A stretch of DNA of 64,000 nucleotides, from assembly GCA_021613375.1 (NCBI GenBank), contig CM038719.1, positions 38,415,120-38,479,119 on the forward strand. The letters run 5' to 3'. The notes below the pieces were generated by a model. The model was given only the letters and a program-made list of their open reading frames with translations. It did not search any database and had not been told where the DNA came from. This stretch comes from Megaleporinus macrocephalus. Its lineage: Eukaryota; Chordata; Actinopteri; Characiformes; Anostomidae. This document shows, in pieces, positions 33,861-45,705 of the stretch. Position 1 is the stretch's first letter. Every line of letters begins with the position of its first letter. The position numbers and the translations under genes are program-made.

Positions 33861-36800
33861 GAGAGAGAGAGATATGAGTGGTAGAGAGAGATAGAGTCAG
33901 AGGGAGAGAGAGAGCGATATGAGTGGTAGAGAGAAATAGAGTCAGAGGGAGAGAAAGAGAGAAAGAGAGTGAAAAAGAGAGCGATACGAGTGGTAGAGAG
34001 AGATAGAGTCAGAGTGAGAGAGAGCGATATGAGTGGTAGAGAGAGATAGAGTCAGAGGGAGAGAGAGAGCGATATGAGTGGTAGAGAGATATAGAGTCAG
34101 AGGGAGAGAGAGAGCGATATGAGTGGTAGAGAGAGATAGAGTCAGAGGGAGAGAGAGAGCGATATGAGTGGTAGAGAGAGATAGAGTCAGAGGGAGAGAG
34201 AGAGCGATATGAGTGGTAGAGTGAGACAGAGTCAGAGGGAGAGAGAGAGATATGATTGGTAGAGAGAGATAGAGTCAGAGTGAGAGAGAGCGATATGAGA
34301 GGTAGAGAGAGATAGAGTCAGAGGGAGAGAGAGAGCGATATGAGTGGTAGAGTGAGACAGAGTCAGAGGGAGAGAGAGAGATATGATTGGTAGAGAGAGA
34401 TAGAGTCAGAGTGAGACAGAGCGATATGAGTGGTAGAGAGAGATAGAGTCAGAGAAAGAGAGCGATATGTGGGTTAGAGAGAGATAAAGTCAGAGGGAGA
34501 AAGAGAGCGATATGAGTGGTAGAGAGAGATAGAGTCAGAGGGAGAGAGAGAGCGATATGAGTGGTAGAGAGAGATAGAGTCAGAGGGAGAGAGAGAGCGA
34601 TATGAGTGGTAGAGAGAGATAGAGTCAGAGGGAGAGAGAGAGCGATATGAGTGGTAGAGAGAGATAGAGTCAGAAGAAGTGAGAGAGAGAGAGATATGAG
34701 TGGTAGAGAGAGATAGAGTCAGAGGGAGAGCGATATGAGTGGTAGAGAGAGATAGAGTCAGAAGAAGTGAGAGAGAGAGATATGAGTGGTAGAGAGAGAT
34801 AGAGTCAGAGGGAGAGAGAGAGCGATATGAGTGGTAGAGAGAGATAGAGTCAGAGGGAGAGAGAGAGCGATATGAGTGGTAGAGAGAGATAGAGTCAGAG
34901 GGAGAGAGAGAGCGATATGAGTGGTAGAGAGAGATAGAGTCAGAGAGAGAGAGCGATATGAGTGGTAGAGAGAGGTAGAGTCAGAGGGAGAGAAAGAGAG
35001 AAAGAGAGTGAAAGAGAGAGAGCGATACGAGTGGTAGAGAGAGATAGAGTCAGAGGGAGAGAGAGAGAGATATGAGTGGTAGAGAGAGATAGAGTCAGAG
35101 GGAGAGAGACAGCGATATGAGTGGTAGAGAGAGATAGAGTCAGAGGGAGAGAGAGAGAGAGATATGAGTGGTAGAGAGAGATAGAGTCAGAGAAAGAGAG
35201 CGATATGTGTGTTAGAGAGAGATAAAGTCAGAGGGAGAGAGAGAGAGATATGAGTGGTAGAGAGAGATAGAGTCAGAGGGAGAGAGAGAGCGATATGAGT
35301 GGTAGAGAGAGATAGAGTCAGAGGGAGAGAGAGAGAGAGATATGAGTGGTAGAGAGAGATAGAGTCAGAGGGAGAGAGAGAGCGATATGAGTGGTAGAGA
35401 TAGATAGAGTCAGAGGGAGAGAGAGAGAGCGATATGAGTGGTAGAGAGAGATAGAGTCAGAGTGAGAGGGAGCGATATGAGTGGTAGAGAGAGATAGAGT
35501 CAGAGGGAGAGAGAGAGCGATATGAGCGGTAGAGAGAGATAGAGTCAGACCGAGAGAAAGGGTGAAAGAGAGTGAGAGAGAGCGATATGAGTGGTAGAGA
35601 GAGATAGAGTCAGAGGGAGATAGAGAGCGATATGAGTGGTAGAGAGAGATAGAGTCAGAGGGAGAGAGAGAGCGATATGAGTGGTAGAGATAGATAGAGT
35701 CAGAGGGAGAGAGAGAGAGCGATATGAGTGGTAGAGAGAGATAGAGTCAGAGTGAGAGAGAGCGATATGAGTGGTAGAGAGAGATAGAGTCAGAGGGAGA
35801 GAGAGAGCGATATGAGTGGTAGAGAGAGATAGGGTCAGAGGGAGAGAGAGAGCGATATGAGTGGTAGAGAGAGATGGAGTCAGACCAAGAGAAAGAGTGA
35901 AAGAGAGTGAGAGAGAGCGATATGAGTGGTAGAGAGAGATAGAGTCAGAGGGAGAGAGAGAGCGATATGAGTGGTAGAGAGAGATAGAGTCAGAGGGAGA
36001 GAGAGAGAGATAAGAGTGGTAGAGAGATAGAGTCAGAGGGAGAGAGAGAGAGATATGAGTGGTAGAGAGAGATAGAGTCAGAGGGAGAGAGAGAGAGATA
36101 TGAGTGGTAGAGAGAGATAGAGTCAGAGGGAGAGAGAGAGAGAGATATGAGTGGTAGAGAGAGATAGAGTCAGACCGAGAGAAAGAGTGAAAGAGAGTGA
36201 GAGAGAGCGATATGAGTGGTAGAGAGAGATAGAGTCAGAAGGAGATAGAGAGCGAAATGAGTGGTAGAGACAGATAGAGTCAGAGGGAGAGAGAGAGCGA
36301 TATGAGTGGTAGAGAGAGACAGAGTCAGAGGGAGAGAGAGAGCAATATGAGTGGTAGAGAGAGATAGAGTCAGAGGGAGAGAGAGAGAGATAAGAGTGGT
36401 AGAGAGATAGAGTCAGAGGGAGAGAGAGAGAGATATGAGTGGTAGAGAGAGATAGAGTCAGAGGGAGAGAGAGAGAGATATGAGTGGTAGAGAGAGATAG
36501 AGTCAGAGGGAGAGAGAGAGAGAGATATGAGTGGTAGAGAGAGATAGAGTCAGACCGAGAGAAAGAGTGAAAGAGAGTGAGAGAGAGCGATATGAGTGGT
36601 AGAGAGAGATAGAGTCAGAAGGAGATAGAGAGCGAAATGAGTGGTAGAGACAGATAGAGTCAGAGGGAGAGAGAGAGCGTTATGAGTGGTAGAGAGAGAC
36701 AGAGTCAGAGGGAGAGAGAGAGCAATATGAGTGGTAGAGAGAGATAGAGTCAGAGGGAGAGAGAGAGCGATATGAGTGGTAGAGAGAGATAGTCAGAGGG

Positions 36801-37890
36801 AGAGAGAGAGAGCGATGAGTGGTAGAGAGAGATAGAGTCAGAGGGAGAGAGAGAGCGATATGAGTGGTAGAGAGAGATAGAGTCAGAGGGAGAGAGAGAG
36901 ATATGAGTGGTAGAGAGAGATAGAGTCAGAGGGAGAGAGAGAGCGATATGAGTGGTAGAGAGAGATAGAGTCAGAGGGAGAGAGAGAGAGATATGAGTGG
37001 TAGAGAGCGATAGAGTCAGACTGAGAGAAAGAGAGCGATATGTGTGGTAGAGAGAGATAAAGTCAGAGGGAGAGAGAGAGCGATATGAGTGGTAGAGAGA
37101 GATAGAGTCAGAGGGAGAGAGAGCGATATGAGTGGTAGAGAGAGATAGAGTCAGAGGAAGAGAAAGAGAGAAAGAGAGTGAAAGAGAGAGAGCAATACGA
37201 GTGGTAGAGAGAGATAGAGTCAGAGGGAGAGAGAGAGAGATATGAGTGGTAGAGAGAGATAGAGTCAGAGGGAGAGAGAGAGAGAGATATGAGTGGTAGA
37301 GAGAGATAGAGTCAGAGGGAGAGAGAGAGCGATATGAGTGGTAGAGAGAGATAGAGTCAGAGGGAGAGAGAGAGCGACATAAGTGGTAGAGAGAGATAGA
37401 GTCAGAGGGAGAGAGAGAGAGATATGAGTGGTAGAGAGAGACAGAGTCAGAGGGAGAGAGAGAGCGATATGAGTGGTAGAGAGAGATAGAGTCAGAGTGA
37501 GAGAGAGCGATATGAGTGGTAGAGAGAGATAGAGTCAGAGGGAGAGAGAGAGAGAGATATGAGTGGTAGAGAGAGATAGAGTCAGAGGGAGAGAGAGAGA
37601 GCGATATGAGTGGTAGAGAGAGATAGAGTCAGAGGGAGAGAGAGAGAGAGATATGAGTGGTAGAGAGAGATAGAGTCAGAGGGAGAGAGAGAGAGCGATA
37701 TGAGTGGTAGAGAGAGATAGAGTCAGAGGGAGAGAGAGAGAGCGATATGAGTGGTAGAGAGAGATAGAGTCAGAGGGAGAGAGAGAGAGCGTTATGAGTG
37801 GTGGAGAGAGATAGAGTCAGAGGGAGAGAGAGAGAGATATGAGTGGTAGAGAGAGATAGAGTCAGAGGGAGAGAGAGAGAGATAGGGGTT
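33861..37890. repeat. 45-bp GA-rich minisatellite, about 90 units
   Basis: Unit is close to GATATGAGTGGTAGAGAGAG followed by ATAGAGTCAGAGGGAGAGAG and AGAGC, with length 43-55 bp because of GA slippage. A ~380-bp block (marker TAAGAGTGGTAGAGAGATAG at 36011 and 36391) is duplicated. Long plus-strand purine runs could adopt triplex structure; that is inference. Confidence 0.95.
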
Positions 37891-38360
37891 ATAGAGCGGA
37901 GCGGGTCTGAGATTAATGTTATGCAGCAGTGATATGGTTGCGTCCTGCTGCAGCGTAATGTAGCTGATCAGTAAAAGTGACAGGCCGTAGATCCGGGCGA
38001 GAAGAGAGAGAGAGCGGGAGAGAGAGAGAGAGGGAGAGAGAGAGAGGGAGAGAGAGAGGGAGCGGGACAGACGAAAAGGTCGCGGGACACAAAGCATCTT
38101 TACCACTTACTGGAGCAGGAATCAGCTTAGAGACGCTGCCCTTTACAGCCTGTCAGACCTGCACAAAGCACAGCGGCTTCAACGCCGCGCTCAGCCTGCA
38201 ATCCTGCTAACGTCTCCTCTGATTACTGCACGTCACCAGCGCCCGCGCAGGATCCCCTGCTTCCTGCATGGCTGGGTCTGTGAATTTATATTAAACATTA
38301 CAGTGATGTAGAACTCAGTGGATCTCAGAACTAACATGCAGCAGGCTTTAGGCAGCGGAG
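37891..38360. other. Candidate conserved region with a GA microsatellite
   Basis: After the array the DNA becomes GC-balanced and unique-looking (37893-37995 and 38075-38290), separated by a (GA)n/(GGGA) run at 38003-38062. Short frames are not recognisable. Confidence 0.3.
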
Positions 38361-38544
38361 TGGTAAGTATGTTAAGTCGTAGCTTCATAGGAAGTCTCTC
38401 TGAAGGCTCCCGTACGCTCAACGTTAAACACAGATGCGGTTACGGATGAAGTCTGGACTCCGTATGTCAATACTTGTGCACATGCTCTGAAAGCTTACGG
38501 TGGTGCCTTCATCTTGTTTGTAGTATATTAACAGTACATACATG
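38361..38544 (+). repeat. Locally duplicated segment, copy 1 left part
   Basis: Matches 39708-39900: AGTATGTTAAGTC, TAGCTTCATAGGAAGTCTC, CCGTACGCTCAACGTTAAA, CTTGTGCACATGCTCTGAAA and CTTGTTTGTAGTATATT. The duplication is interrupted here by the TIR element at 38545. Confidence 0.85.
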
Positions 38545-39245
38545 AGGCATGTTCGAGATACGGCTGCGCCTGGCCTTGGTGGTCAGCGAGAGCAGCCGGA
38601 CGCAGTGGGGGGAGGAGGTTAGAAAAGAGCCTCAACTTGGACAGTCGCCACCTGCAGCCTACGTGAACAACGCCGGCTCTCGCGGTGTTCGCTCTCTTTA
38701 CAGCTGATGAAGTAGACGCAATAGAAAAATAATAAAAAGAAAGAAACGAATAAGAAAGAGTAGAAAGAAAGGGGTTTTAAAGACACTCACAAATCATAAG
38801 AGTGTAAATCTACAGCACTGGAACTTCTTCATGATCTGAAATACTAATTATGAAATAGAAATATGTTGAATACTGTATGTAAATTAATTGTCCTGCTACT
38901 GATATGATAGTATTAGTGTAAATATGGGATCTTTACAGAGTTTTAGAGGAGATCTATATTTATATAAGAGTTTTAGAGGAGATATATATGTTTTATATAT
39001 ATTTTACTGTAAAAAGAGTTGTGTCAGAGGTGTCTGTGGAGCTTCTGACCAATGAGGATTAAGCTCTGTCGTCATCAAGCCATCTCTCGGCTCGCGTGAT
39101 TCGTGGAGAGCGCACTCGCGAGATGTTAACGCCGTATGTCATCGTGAAGCGACGGTGGCGCCGACTCAAGTCGGACAAAGAAACTAACCGGCATGCACCG
39201 CACCGAGCCAGGCGGCAATCGGGCTGTGTGAAGTCGAACATGCCT
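38545..39245. mobile_element. 701-bp non-autonomous DNA transposon with 12-bp TIRs
   Basis: Left end AGGCATGTTCGA, right end TCGAACATGCCT: perfect 12-bp inverted repeats. ATG flanks the element on both sides (38542-38544 and 39246-39248), a 3-bp target duplication. Removing the element and one ATG gives a sequence that aligns without gaps to the paralogous segment at about 39880-39918, with five mismatches in ~39 bases. A 3-bp duplication fits PIF/Harbinger-type elements, though ATG is not their usual target. No transposase is encoded. Confidence 0.75.
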
Positions 39246-39545
39246 ATGATCACGGCCCCCTTCAACATAGCCTTTTGACTCTGGGCTGCCCTCTAGTGGA
39301 GGAATTGCTTGAGGTCCATGCCATCATAATGGATGTATAGAAGTATGTGTGCAGTGAGAGTATAAATGAGCCTTTAGAGGCACTAGGCCTCTGACGTCTG
39401 GTTCCTATCACCACCACCGTGAACATTGCTGACTCCAAGTTCACAACAAACCACCCCCAAAGTTTGTTTTTGCCATAGAATAAAAAAAAATTACATACAT
39501 TCTCATAGCTCATAGAAACGATGACCCTCAAACACCATGTTTGTA
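39246..39545 (+). repeat. Locally duplicated segment, copy 1 right part
   Basis: Continues the duplication after the insertion: CCCCCTTCAACATAGCC, CTGCCCTCTAGTGGA, TTGCTTGAGGTCCATGCCAT, AGAGGCACTAGGCCTCTGA. Matches 39901-40220. Confidence 0.8.
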
Positions 39546-39707
39546 AAGTATATTTTTAGTAGATACATTTTCACAACCCCCTTCAACATAGCTCTTGTCT
39601 CTCATCCATGCCATCTTAACAGATGAATAGAAGTCTGAATAGAAGTATGTGGGCAATGACGTACTTACTTACTTGCCTTTAGAGGCATTAGGCCTTCAAA
39701 AAAAAAA
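39546..39707 (+). repeat. Locally duplicated segment, partial copy
   Basis: A shortened copy of the same segment: GTATATTTTTAGTAGATACA, CACAACCCCCTTCAACATAG, then a truncated body ending in AGAGGCATTAGGCCT and a poly-A run at 39698-39708. Confidence 0.75.
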
Positions 39708-40225
39708 AGTATGTTAAGTCATAGCTTCATAGGAAGTCTCTCTGAAGGCTCCCGTACGCTCAACGTTAAATACAGATACGGTCTTAGATAAGTCTTACTC
39801 TAGTCTGTGCTCTGTACTCCGTATGTCAATACTTGTGCACATGCTCTGAAAGCTTACGATTGTGGGTTCATCTTGTTTGTAGTATATTTTCAGTAGATAC
39901 ATTATCACAGCCCCCTTCAACTTAGCCCTTTGACTCTGGACTGCCTTCTAGTGGATGAATTGCTTGAGGTCCATGCCATCGTACTGGACGAATAGAAGTA
40001 TGTGGGCAGTGACGTATTTATTTATAGTATAATTGAGGCTTTAGAGGCATTAGGCCTCTGATGTCTGGTTCCTATCACCATTGCTGACTCTTAAGTTCCT
40101 CAAGGACAGAGCATTTCTCACCAAACCATGCCCAAAGTGTGTTGTTGCCATAGAATGAAAACCTACATACATTCTCATTGTTCATACAACTGTTGACCCT
40201 CAAACACCATGGGGACATCAAACTC
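39708..40225 (+). repeat. Locally duplicated segment, copy 2 (uninterrupted)
   Basis: Contains the complete order of both halves of copy 1 without the 701-bp element. It therefore serves as an empty-site reference. Confidence 0.85.
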
Positions 40226-40249
40226 CTGACTCCGCCCCCAAAATGTACT

Positions 40250-40280
40250 TAAACTATCAGTCAAAAGTTTGGACACACCT
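40250..40280 (+). mobile_element. Half copy of the Tc1-type MITE
   Basis: TAAACTATCAGTCAAAAGTT followed by TGGACACACCT matches the left terminus of the 111-bp element at 21565. Confidence 0.6.
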
Positions 40281-40299
40281 ACCCCAATAACTATTTTAC

Positions 40300-40800
40300 T
40301 AGTGTGACCAATCAAGACTCTCAGAGACAAATGTAAAATCCATTAGCAGGCTTGTTTATTGAGTAACCACAATGCAGAAGAGCAATGTACTGGGGGAAAC
40401 CAGGACACCAGGGAACCAGCGTGCCAACATCGTCCAGCTAAGCGTGGGGGAGGGGCGGCCTGTGTAAAGTAGACAGATATCAATCGTAGATAGAGGCCTC
40501 GATCTGGACCGACGTAGCCAGGTGCTGGCTTCCTGTCTGAGCAGACAATAGAGCAGACCCTCTCAGTCATCAAGTAAAGTAGATGCTTCTTAGCGTTTCT
40601 CTAGGATCACCATCCTGTTTGAGCAGGTGAAGACGGTGATAGATGTGCTGGTCAGACGTAGCTGGAAGTAGACCCACCTTGAACTTGATTGGAGGAGTAG
40701 ACGTACCTTGGCTGGCCTTTAGCTAGGCTTGTGAACGCAGTAGATGGTGTTGATATGACGGAGAGCAGGACGGTTCAGCAGCAGAGCAGTAACAGAGCCT
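40300..40800 (-). other. Unrecognised; possible reversed LTR remnant
   Basis: On the minus strand an AATAAA signal lies near 40355, followed by about 50 bases ending TGGTCACA, similar in layout to the sequence near 610. No matching LTR partner or coding region was found. Low certainty. Confidence 0.2.
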
Positions 40801-41258
40801 GCTATGTCTGATACAGTTCTCCTCTCTCTTTCTTGTTTTGCCCCACCGTGTCTTCTCTCCTCCTCCTTTCTGCTTCCCTTCGCTGTCCCGGCCTGTCATT
40901 CTCTCTCTCTCTCTCTCTCCATCTCCATCTCTCTCTTTCTCCAGCTGTCAGTTCGTCTCTGTTCTGCTCTATACTTACAGGGACATCCTCACTCTGTGCC
41001 CCGACTGACGGAGCTGAAGCTTCAGAGTATCAGCATCCAGCGAACGCCAAGCAGAAACAGATGCTCCTCTGAAATAAGCAAACACAATAAAAAAGAGAGA
41101 AGAACACGATGCATATAACATTCTCACTGACAGTCCGCCCGTAATTTTAACGACAAAAGCAGCCCACGCTGTGTCTTAGTCTGATGATTCAAGAGTTCAT
41201 TGTCATATGCCAGGAAACAAGCCGCCGCACCGGGCATTGAAATTCTTACCCTACACTA
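40801..41258. other. CT microsatellite and unrecognised DNA
   Basis: A CT run lies at 40901-40920 with more CT-rich sequence to 40942. Near 41195-41250, a TTCATTGTCATATGC...GAAATTCTTACC segment resembles the tail of a common fish interspersed element. No gene recognised. Confidence 0.4.
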
Positions 41259-41632
41259 CATCTCAGAAGTAGCTACTGTCTCTGACTTTACATCTACAAG
41301 GTGGACCAGCAAGTAGTAGGAGTGTCTAAAAGAGTGGACAGTGAATGGACACAGTGTTTAAACACTCCAGCAGTAGCACTGCTGTGTCTGATCCACTCAC
41401 ACCAGCACAACTGTGTCACTGCAGTGCTAAGAATGACCCACCAACCAAATAGTAGCTGCTCTGTGGTGGTCCTGTGGGGGTCCTGATCATTAAAGAACAG
41501 AGTAATAAAGTATACCGAGAATCAGATGAACTACAGTCTGTAAGTGGAGCTCCTGTATGGTCAGTGGAGCTGATACAGTGGACAGTGTGTGTAGATACAA
41601 GGAGGTGGGTTTAATGTTATGGCTGATATGTG
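41259..41632 (+). mobile_element. Interspersed repeat family A, copy 2
   Basis: The most complete forward copy in the window: from GTAGCTACTGTCTCTGACTT through CTGATCCACTCACACCAGC, GTGTCACTGCAGTGCT, GGTGGTCCTGTGGGGGTCC to TTTAATGTTATGGCTGAT. No coding capacity. Confidence 0.65.
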
Positions 41633-42160
41633 CGTTCATACATTATGTATGATTAGTGCAAATTACATAACACTGATTTTGCAATGGCTGCTAAACAGTG
41701 ACTCAGGTTTCCTCATTAATAAGTAGACATATATATTATACATGTAGTTCAGTGACATCCCAGAGCACATTACTGGGAATAACATTCGGCTCCACCACGA
41801 AGGCTCTGCAACACATGTTAGAAAGCCCAGCTCTGATTTCAGAATAAAACATATGATCATTGAAATCATCAGGGGGAGAACGTTGGTGGGGGAAAAGCAG
41901 AATTGGCTCAACACCACAGCATGTTGGCCATTCATAGCTTTCAGTACAAAGCAGATGTTGGTTTTCTAGATTGACGAAAATCCTCTAACTGCAGGGTTTT
42001 ATTTGGTGAACAGGGTCTCACTCGCTACTCTCTTATCAGTAATGTCTTCACCCATTGAGGAAAGTTAAATTACTTATTAATATACATTCATTTAAACTGG
42101 CTCAGCAAGTCAACACTGCCAACCACAGACCAAATTACATTGTATTTACTGCAGCTGGCA
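41633..42160. other. No recognised feature
   Basis: Non-repetitive DNA; the 90-codon minus frame at 41663-41935 matches nothing I recognise. Confidence 0.4.
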
Positions 42161-42504
42161 ATCATCCATCCATCCATCCATTATCTTCTTCTTTATTCTA
42201 TTAGCCGGGGTCATGAGTCAATCCCAGCATCATTGAGAACCATGGACGAGTCATTGCATGGCCAACACACACTCACACTCACACTCACACCTACGTTCAG
42301 TTTAGAGGGAGTGATCGACCTAACATGCATGTGTTTGGACTGTGGGAGGAAACCAGAGTACCTGGAGGAACCCACTCAAGCACGGAGAGAACATACACAC
42401 TCCATACAGAACCACCCGGACCGGGAATCCAACCCAGATTATCTTACTGTGAGGTGACAGTGCTGACCAATACACCACCATACTGACCACTACACCACCG
42501 TACT
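42161..42504 (-). mobile_element. tRNA-derived SINE, near complete, reverse
   Basis: On the minus strand: two to three 20-bp head units (GGTGGTGTAGTGGTCAG), CACTGTCACCTCACAGTAAG, a B-box-like GGTTGGATTCC, CCCGGTCC, TGTATGGAGTGTGTATGTTC, TTTCCTCCCACAGTCCAAAC, and a (TGGA)n tail. This order matches the fish DANA/HE1-like tRNA-derived SINE group. The A-box-like TGGTGTAGTGG lies inside the repeated head unit. The 33-bp minisatellite begins immediately after the head. Confidence 0.75.
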
Positions 42505-43650
42505 AACTGGTTTGGGTTAGTACAAAGACAGAGTTCGTTCTGGTTTGGGTTAGTACAAAGACAGAGTTCGTTCTGGTTTGGGTTAGTACAGAGACAGAGT
42601 TAGTTCTGGTTTGGGTTAGTACAGAGACAGAGTTAGTTCTGGTTTAGGTTAGTATAGAGACAGAGTTAGTTCTGGTTTGGGTTAGTACAGAGACAGAGTT
42701 AGTTCTGGTTTGGGTTAGTACAAAGACAGAGTTAGTTCTAGTTTTGGTTAGTACAAAGACAGAGTTAGTTCTAGTTTTGGTTAGTACAGAGACAGAGTTA
42801 GTTCTGGTTTAGGTTAGTACAGAGACAGAGTTAGTTCTGGTTTAGTTTAGTACAGAGACAGAGTTAGTTCTGGTTTGGGTTAGTACAGAGACAGAGTTAG
42901 TTCTGGTTTGAGTTAGTACAGAGACAGAGTTAGTTCTGGTTTGGGTTAGTACAGAGACAGAAATAGTTCTGGTTTGGGTTAGTACAGAGACAGAGTTAGT
43001 TCTGGTTTGGGTTAGTACAGAGACAGAGTTAGTTCTGGTTTAGTTTAGTACAGAGACAGAGTTAGTTCTGGTTTTGGTTAGTACAGAGACAGAATTAGTT
43101 CTGGTTTGAGTTAGTACAGAGACAGAGTTAGTTCTGGTTTGGGTTAGTACAGAGACAGAGTTAGTTCTGGTTTGAGTTAGTACAGAGACAGAGTTAGTTC
43201 TGGTTTGGGTTAGTACAGAGACAGAGTTAGTTCTGGTTTGGGTTATTACAGAGACAGAGTTAGTTCTGGTTTGGGTTAGTACAGAGACAGAATTAGTTCT
43301 GGTTTGAGTTAGTACAGAGACAGAGTTAGTTCTGGTTTGGGTTAGTACAGAGACAGAATTAGTTCTGGTTTGAGTTAGTACAGAGACAGAGTTAGTTCTG
43401 GTTTGGGTTAGTACAGAGACAGAATTAGTTCTGGTTGAGTTAGTACAGAGACAGAGTTAGTTCTGGTTTGGGTTAGTACAGAGACAGAGTTAGTTCTGGT
43501 TTGGGTTAGTACAGAGACAGAGTTAGTTCTGGTTTGGGTTAGTACAGAGACAGAATTAGTTCTGGTTTGGGTTAGTACAGAGACAGAGTTAGTTGTGGTT
43601 TAGTTTAGTACAGAGACAGAGTTAGTTCTGGTTTGGGTTAGTACAGAGGA
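42505..43650 (+). repeat. 33-bp minisatellite, about 35 units
   Basis: Unit TCTGGTTTGGGTTAGTACAG followed by AGACAGAGTTAGT. Variants are mostly GTTTGAGTT, GTTTAGTTT and AGACAGAAT. A single diverged unit recurs near 43855-43880, beyond the main array. Confidence 0.95.
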
Positions 43651-44590
43651 TGAGGAGTGTTTAGAGTGTAGCTGGCGACTCTGGTAGATCTGATTCTAAA
43701 CAGAATGAACTAAAAGGACAGAAGCTGCACAGGTGCTACAAGTCAAGGTGCAGCAGATGACACAGATGAGAGGAGAACTGGTTGGTTCCAGGTGACGAGG
43801 AGGTACTGATGGATGGTCATTACCTCAGAAAAATAAGAAACAAAGTTGGTTCTGGATTGGATTAATATAGAGGATGAGAAGCAGTCCAGAGTGTAGCTCA
43901 ACAACAAGAACAAGATTGCTGAAGATGGTGGAAAAGACAGTGTGGGGACAACCCCACTGGCAGAGGGGCGGTGAATGAGGTGGTGACTAGGATGCTTGGC
44001 TGGTGTAGCTGGAGGGCTGTGACCGTACCTCCAGGCTGCCACACCTGCTCTTCCAACACCCTAACAATGCTCCTAGCTGAAGGTGGAGCTGAGCGTGATG
44101 GTCTAGTGGGTCTATCCATCGTTTGAGCACTACTGCAAGAAGAGCTGTGTGGTCTCTAGCCAAGGCAAGGAGTACCACCATGCATGGGAGTAGGATGCAG
44201 CACCGGTTCCCTGCCTGAGCGACCCCAAGGGAGGTCTGGGAGTGCTGTCCACATGATCGGCAGACCGGACTGAGCGAGTAGCCAAGCGTTTCTTGTTAAG
44301 TGGCCCTCATATTTATGGCATGTTGTCAGACTCATCACATTCCCTGGAAGCAAGCGCCGGGCCAGTGTCACGGGGGGGTCACGTCACAGCACACCTGTTG
44401 TGTGGGTAATTACACAGTTAGTGGAGCGCGGCCGAGGAGGCCGAACCACGCATTACACAGAGCACGCAGCGGACGGCAGCGCCGGCCAGGCACAACAGGT
44501 CAGAGCTGCAACAGGCCGAGGACACAGCAGCGTTAATATAACGGCGCTGACTCAGCCCAGTCACTTACACACGGCGTACCCAACGACTAC
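43651..44590. other. Unrecognised, with a candidate conserved part
   Basis: 43651-44290 is non-repetitive with overlapping 64-99-codon minus frames and no recognisable domain. From about 44300 to 44560 the sequence is GC-rich with CpGs and a TAATTACAC core near 44407; it may be regulatory. Confidence 0.3.
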
Positions 44591-44820
44591 TGAAGCAGGG
44601 GTGCAAAGATAGAGCGAGAGAGCGAATGTAAGAGAGAGAGAAAGAAAGAGAGAGAGAGAGAGGGGGCAAGAATTAGACGGAGAATGACAATGAGCAAGAT
44701 TGAGAATAACAATGAGAGAGACAGAGAGAGGAATAAGAATGAGAGAAAGAGAGACGTGGAATAGGGAACGAGGGATGGATGGCGGAGAGAGAGGGAAGAC
44801 AAGAAAGGAAAAGAATGAAA
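44591..44820. repeat. GA-rich low-complexity DNA
   Basis: Irregular GAGA and GAAAG runs, with frames on both strands of low-complexity composition. Confidence 0.85.
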
Positions 44821-45705
44821 ATAAGCTCTAATTGGTTATCTGGGCCCTCTGGACATCAACAAAGCGACGGGATGAAACGAATGTTATTACACACTTGCAT
44901 CACGCGTCCCGGCACGAGGACGGCTGAAGATTACCCCCGTCTGCCAGACCCCCTCCTCCGTAACAGCCACGCTAATCTGTAACGAGGAACCCACCGCAGG
45001 ATGGGGGGGGGGGCTTCAGAAAAGGATCTGAAGTGGGTCAAATCACTGTCCCCTCGGTTGTCTGGGCAGAGACGCTGGGAAGCCTATAAGAAGAACCAGA
45101 CCTCTTCTCAGCCTACATGGGGAGACCTCAGCTCAGGTCAGGGGTGGGAAGCCGAACACCAGGACCCAAGTCAGGGAGACGAGGTGGAGAAGGACCAGCG
45201 TCCCGGCTCAGGTAACTGGTGAACCCAGGTGAGCGGGTTCTTGTAGGCAAACCGTGTACTTTGTTCTGAAGTTTGTGCTCATACCTCAAGTTCGACCTGC
45301 AGTCCTTTCAGCCAATGGAAAGTCCGCAGGGTCCGCCCACCCAGTCTCCATGGTGACGACTCTCAGTACACCATGTGTTTGGAAGGTAAAGGCAGCTGAG
45401 AAACTGCAGTCGGTGGAGCTCAGTGGAAGAAATGGGAGTCTGCTGGAAGAACTGATTCTCGACATTGTTATAAATAGTTATTACTGTTTATTACTGTGTT
45501 ATAAACACTGTTTGAACTCAGATACAGGCCTTTTAGCCCTGTTTAGAGGATTCCACTTATTAAACTGTGCCAAAATCACTGCAGCTCATTGTCTTTAGTG
45601 TCTTTGACAAGTCGGTATGAAATGGTATGAAAATACAAAATAATACAAAAATGTTTCTGTCGTTGTTGTAGCTGCTACATACTCGTTTATCTCCCTCTGT
45701 CTGCA
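44821..45705. other. Unrecognised DNA, partly GC-rich
   Basis: 44821-45000 is GC-balanced with CpGs. A G run lies at about 45003-45013. Frames of 73 and 114 codons (45001-45222, 45254-45598) show no recognisable domain, and no promoter or splice structure supports them. Confidence 0.35.

Noticed and set aside
42505..43650. Possible CRISPR-like array of short regular repeats
   Set aside because: Units are contiguous with no unique spacers, and the genome is eukaryotic; it is a minisatellite. The same applies to the other arrays.
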